From positions 1 to 23,563 of the forward strand of contig JBICHM010000137.1 of NCBI GenBank assembly GCA_043101835.1: DNA of 23,563 nt. Direction: 5' to 3'. The translations under genes and the position numbers were made by a program. Under the pieces are notes generated by a model. It saw only the letters and a program-made list of their open reading frames with translations, was not told where the DNA came from and ran no database searches. Source of the DNA: JBICHM01 sp043101835. Lineage in GTDB: Bacteria > Planctomycetota > Phycisphaerae > Phycisphaerales > UBA1924. This document shows positions 23,318 through 23,563 of this stretch, piece by piece; position 1 is the stretch's first letter, and each line of letters opens with the position of its first letter.

Positions 23318-23563
23318 CCGACCGGCTCCTGCGCCGGCGCGCTCCGGCGCTTCCAGCGCGGCTCCTCGCGCTCCTCGATGAGCGGGCCCCCGATCACGCG
23401 GACCGACGATGCGCCGAGCTCCGCCTCGAGGCGCCCGATCATCTCTTCGCCAGCGACGATCGCCTGCTTCGTCTCCACCGTCACGCGCCGGCCCCCGGCG
23501 CGGACGATGATGCGCACCGGCGCCATCTTCCCGTCGCTCGACGGGCGCGCGCCGCTCTTGATC
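23311..23563 (-). CDS. Hypothetical protein, C-terminal part (probably continues past the window)
   Basis: The visible frame ends with MAPVRIIVRAGGRRVTVETK, then a helix with EEMIGRLEAELGASSVRVI and a basic tail. I do not recognise the family. An ATG at 23526 would give 71 aa, but GGGAAG directly abuts it with no spacer. The frame stays open to the window edge (reading IKSGARPSSDGK before that Met), so the real start may lie outside. It could be the end of a longer protein or a small stand-alone gene. The stop lies in the palindrome it shares with the convergent gene end. Confidence 0.5.
   Translation of the reverse strand, partial: IKSGARPSSDGKMAPVRIIVRAGGRRVTVETKQAIVAGEEMIGRLEAELGASSVRVIGGPLIEEREEPRWKRRSAPAQEPVGA

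Overview
The window is about 23.6 kb of very GC-rich bacterial DNA, with strong third-position GC and long shadow ORFs opposite nearly every gene. Several features point to the Planctomycetota, probably a Phycisphaerae-like lineage: a MoxR / DUF58 / BatA-type VWA operon joined to an ABC-2 exporter, a very large VWA protein with two VWA-like modules, a Gln-rich membrane coiled-coil protein, and a RAYT-type transposase beginning with a TPLAYLLTWTCFGTWLPGD-like N-terminus. The taxonomic call is inference from gene content. No rRNA or tRNA is present to anchor it.

Layout. (1) Positions 1-1383, plus strand: the 3' end of rho, then a small MscS-type channel. (2) Positions 1388-2227: a minus-strand RAYT (REP-associated tyrosine transposase) gene bracketed by an exact 29-bp inverted pair of REP-like palindromes, with a third, degenerate copy beside it. 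(3) Positions 2250-3587, plus strand: fumarylacetoacetase, the last step of tyrosine catabolism. (4) Positions 3601-21438, minus strand: one almost continuous gene cluster of about 18 kb. In transcription order it holds a Gln-rich membrane coiled-coil protein, an ABC solute-binding lipoprotein, an ABC permease fused to a six-repeat NHL propeller, a 1006-aa VWA protein, MoxR ATPase, an inserted GxxExxY cassette, DUF58, a BatA-like VWA protein, a signal-peptide membrane protein, an ABC ATPase and a double-length ABC-2 permease. Most junctions are 1-4 bp overlaps (ATGA, GTGA or TGATG), so translational coupling is likely. The exceptions are the 22-bp gap before moxR and the 676-bp gap after it, which holds the GxxExxY insert. 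(5) Positions 21545-22497, minus strand: a YwlE-like protein-arginine phosphatase overlapping rpiB by 4 bp. (6) Positions 22712-23293, plus strand: an unrecognised 193-aa protein, followed by the convergent 3' end of another unrecognised gene that runs off the window.

How the genes may work together. MoxR AAA+ ATPases with DUF58 and VWA membrane proteins are generally thought to act as metal-dependent chaperone or maturation systems for envelope complexes. Here they share a transcript with half of an ABC importer (binding protein and permease, no cognate ATPase) and a complete ABC-2 exporter. A joint envelope role is plausible but is inference.

The most unusual items are the permease-lipobox-NHL fusion, the GxxExxY cassette whose start and stop codons lie in or at the edge of a near-perfect 35-bp inverted repeat and which splits moxR from DUF58, and the RAYT/REP unit with a distant REP copy next to that cassette.
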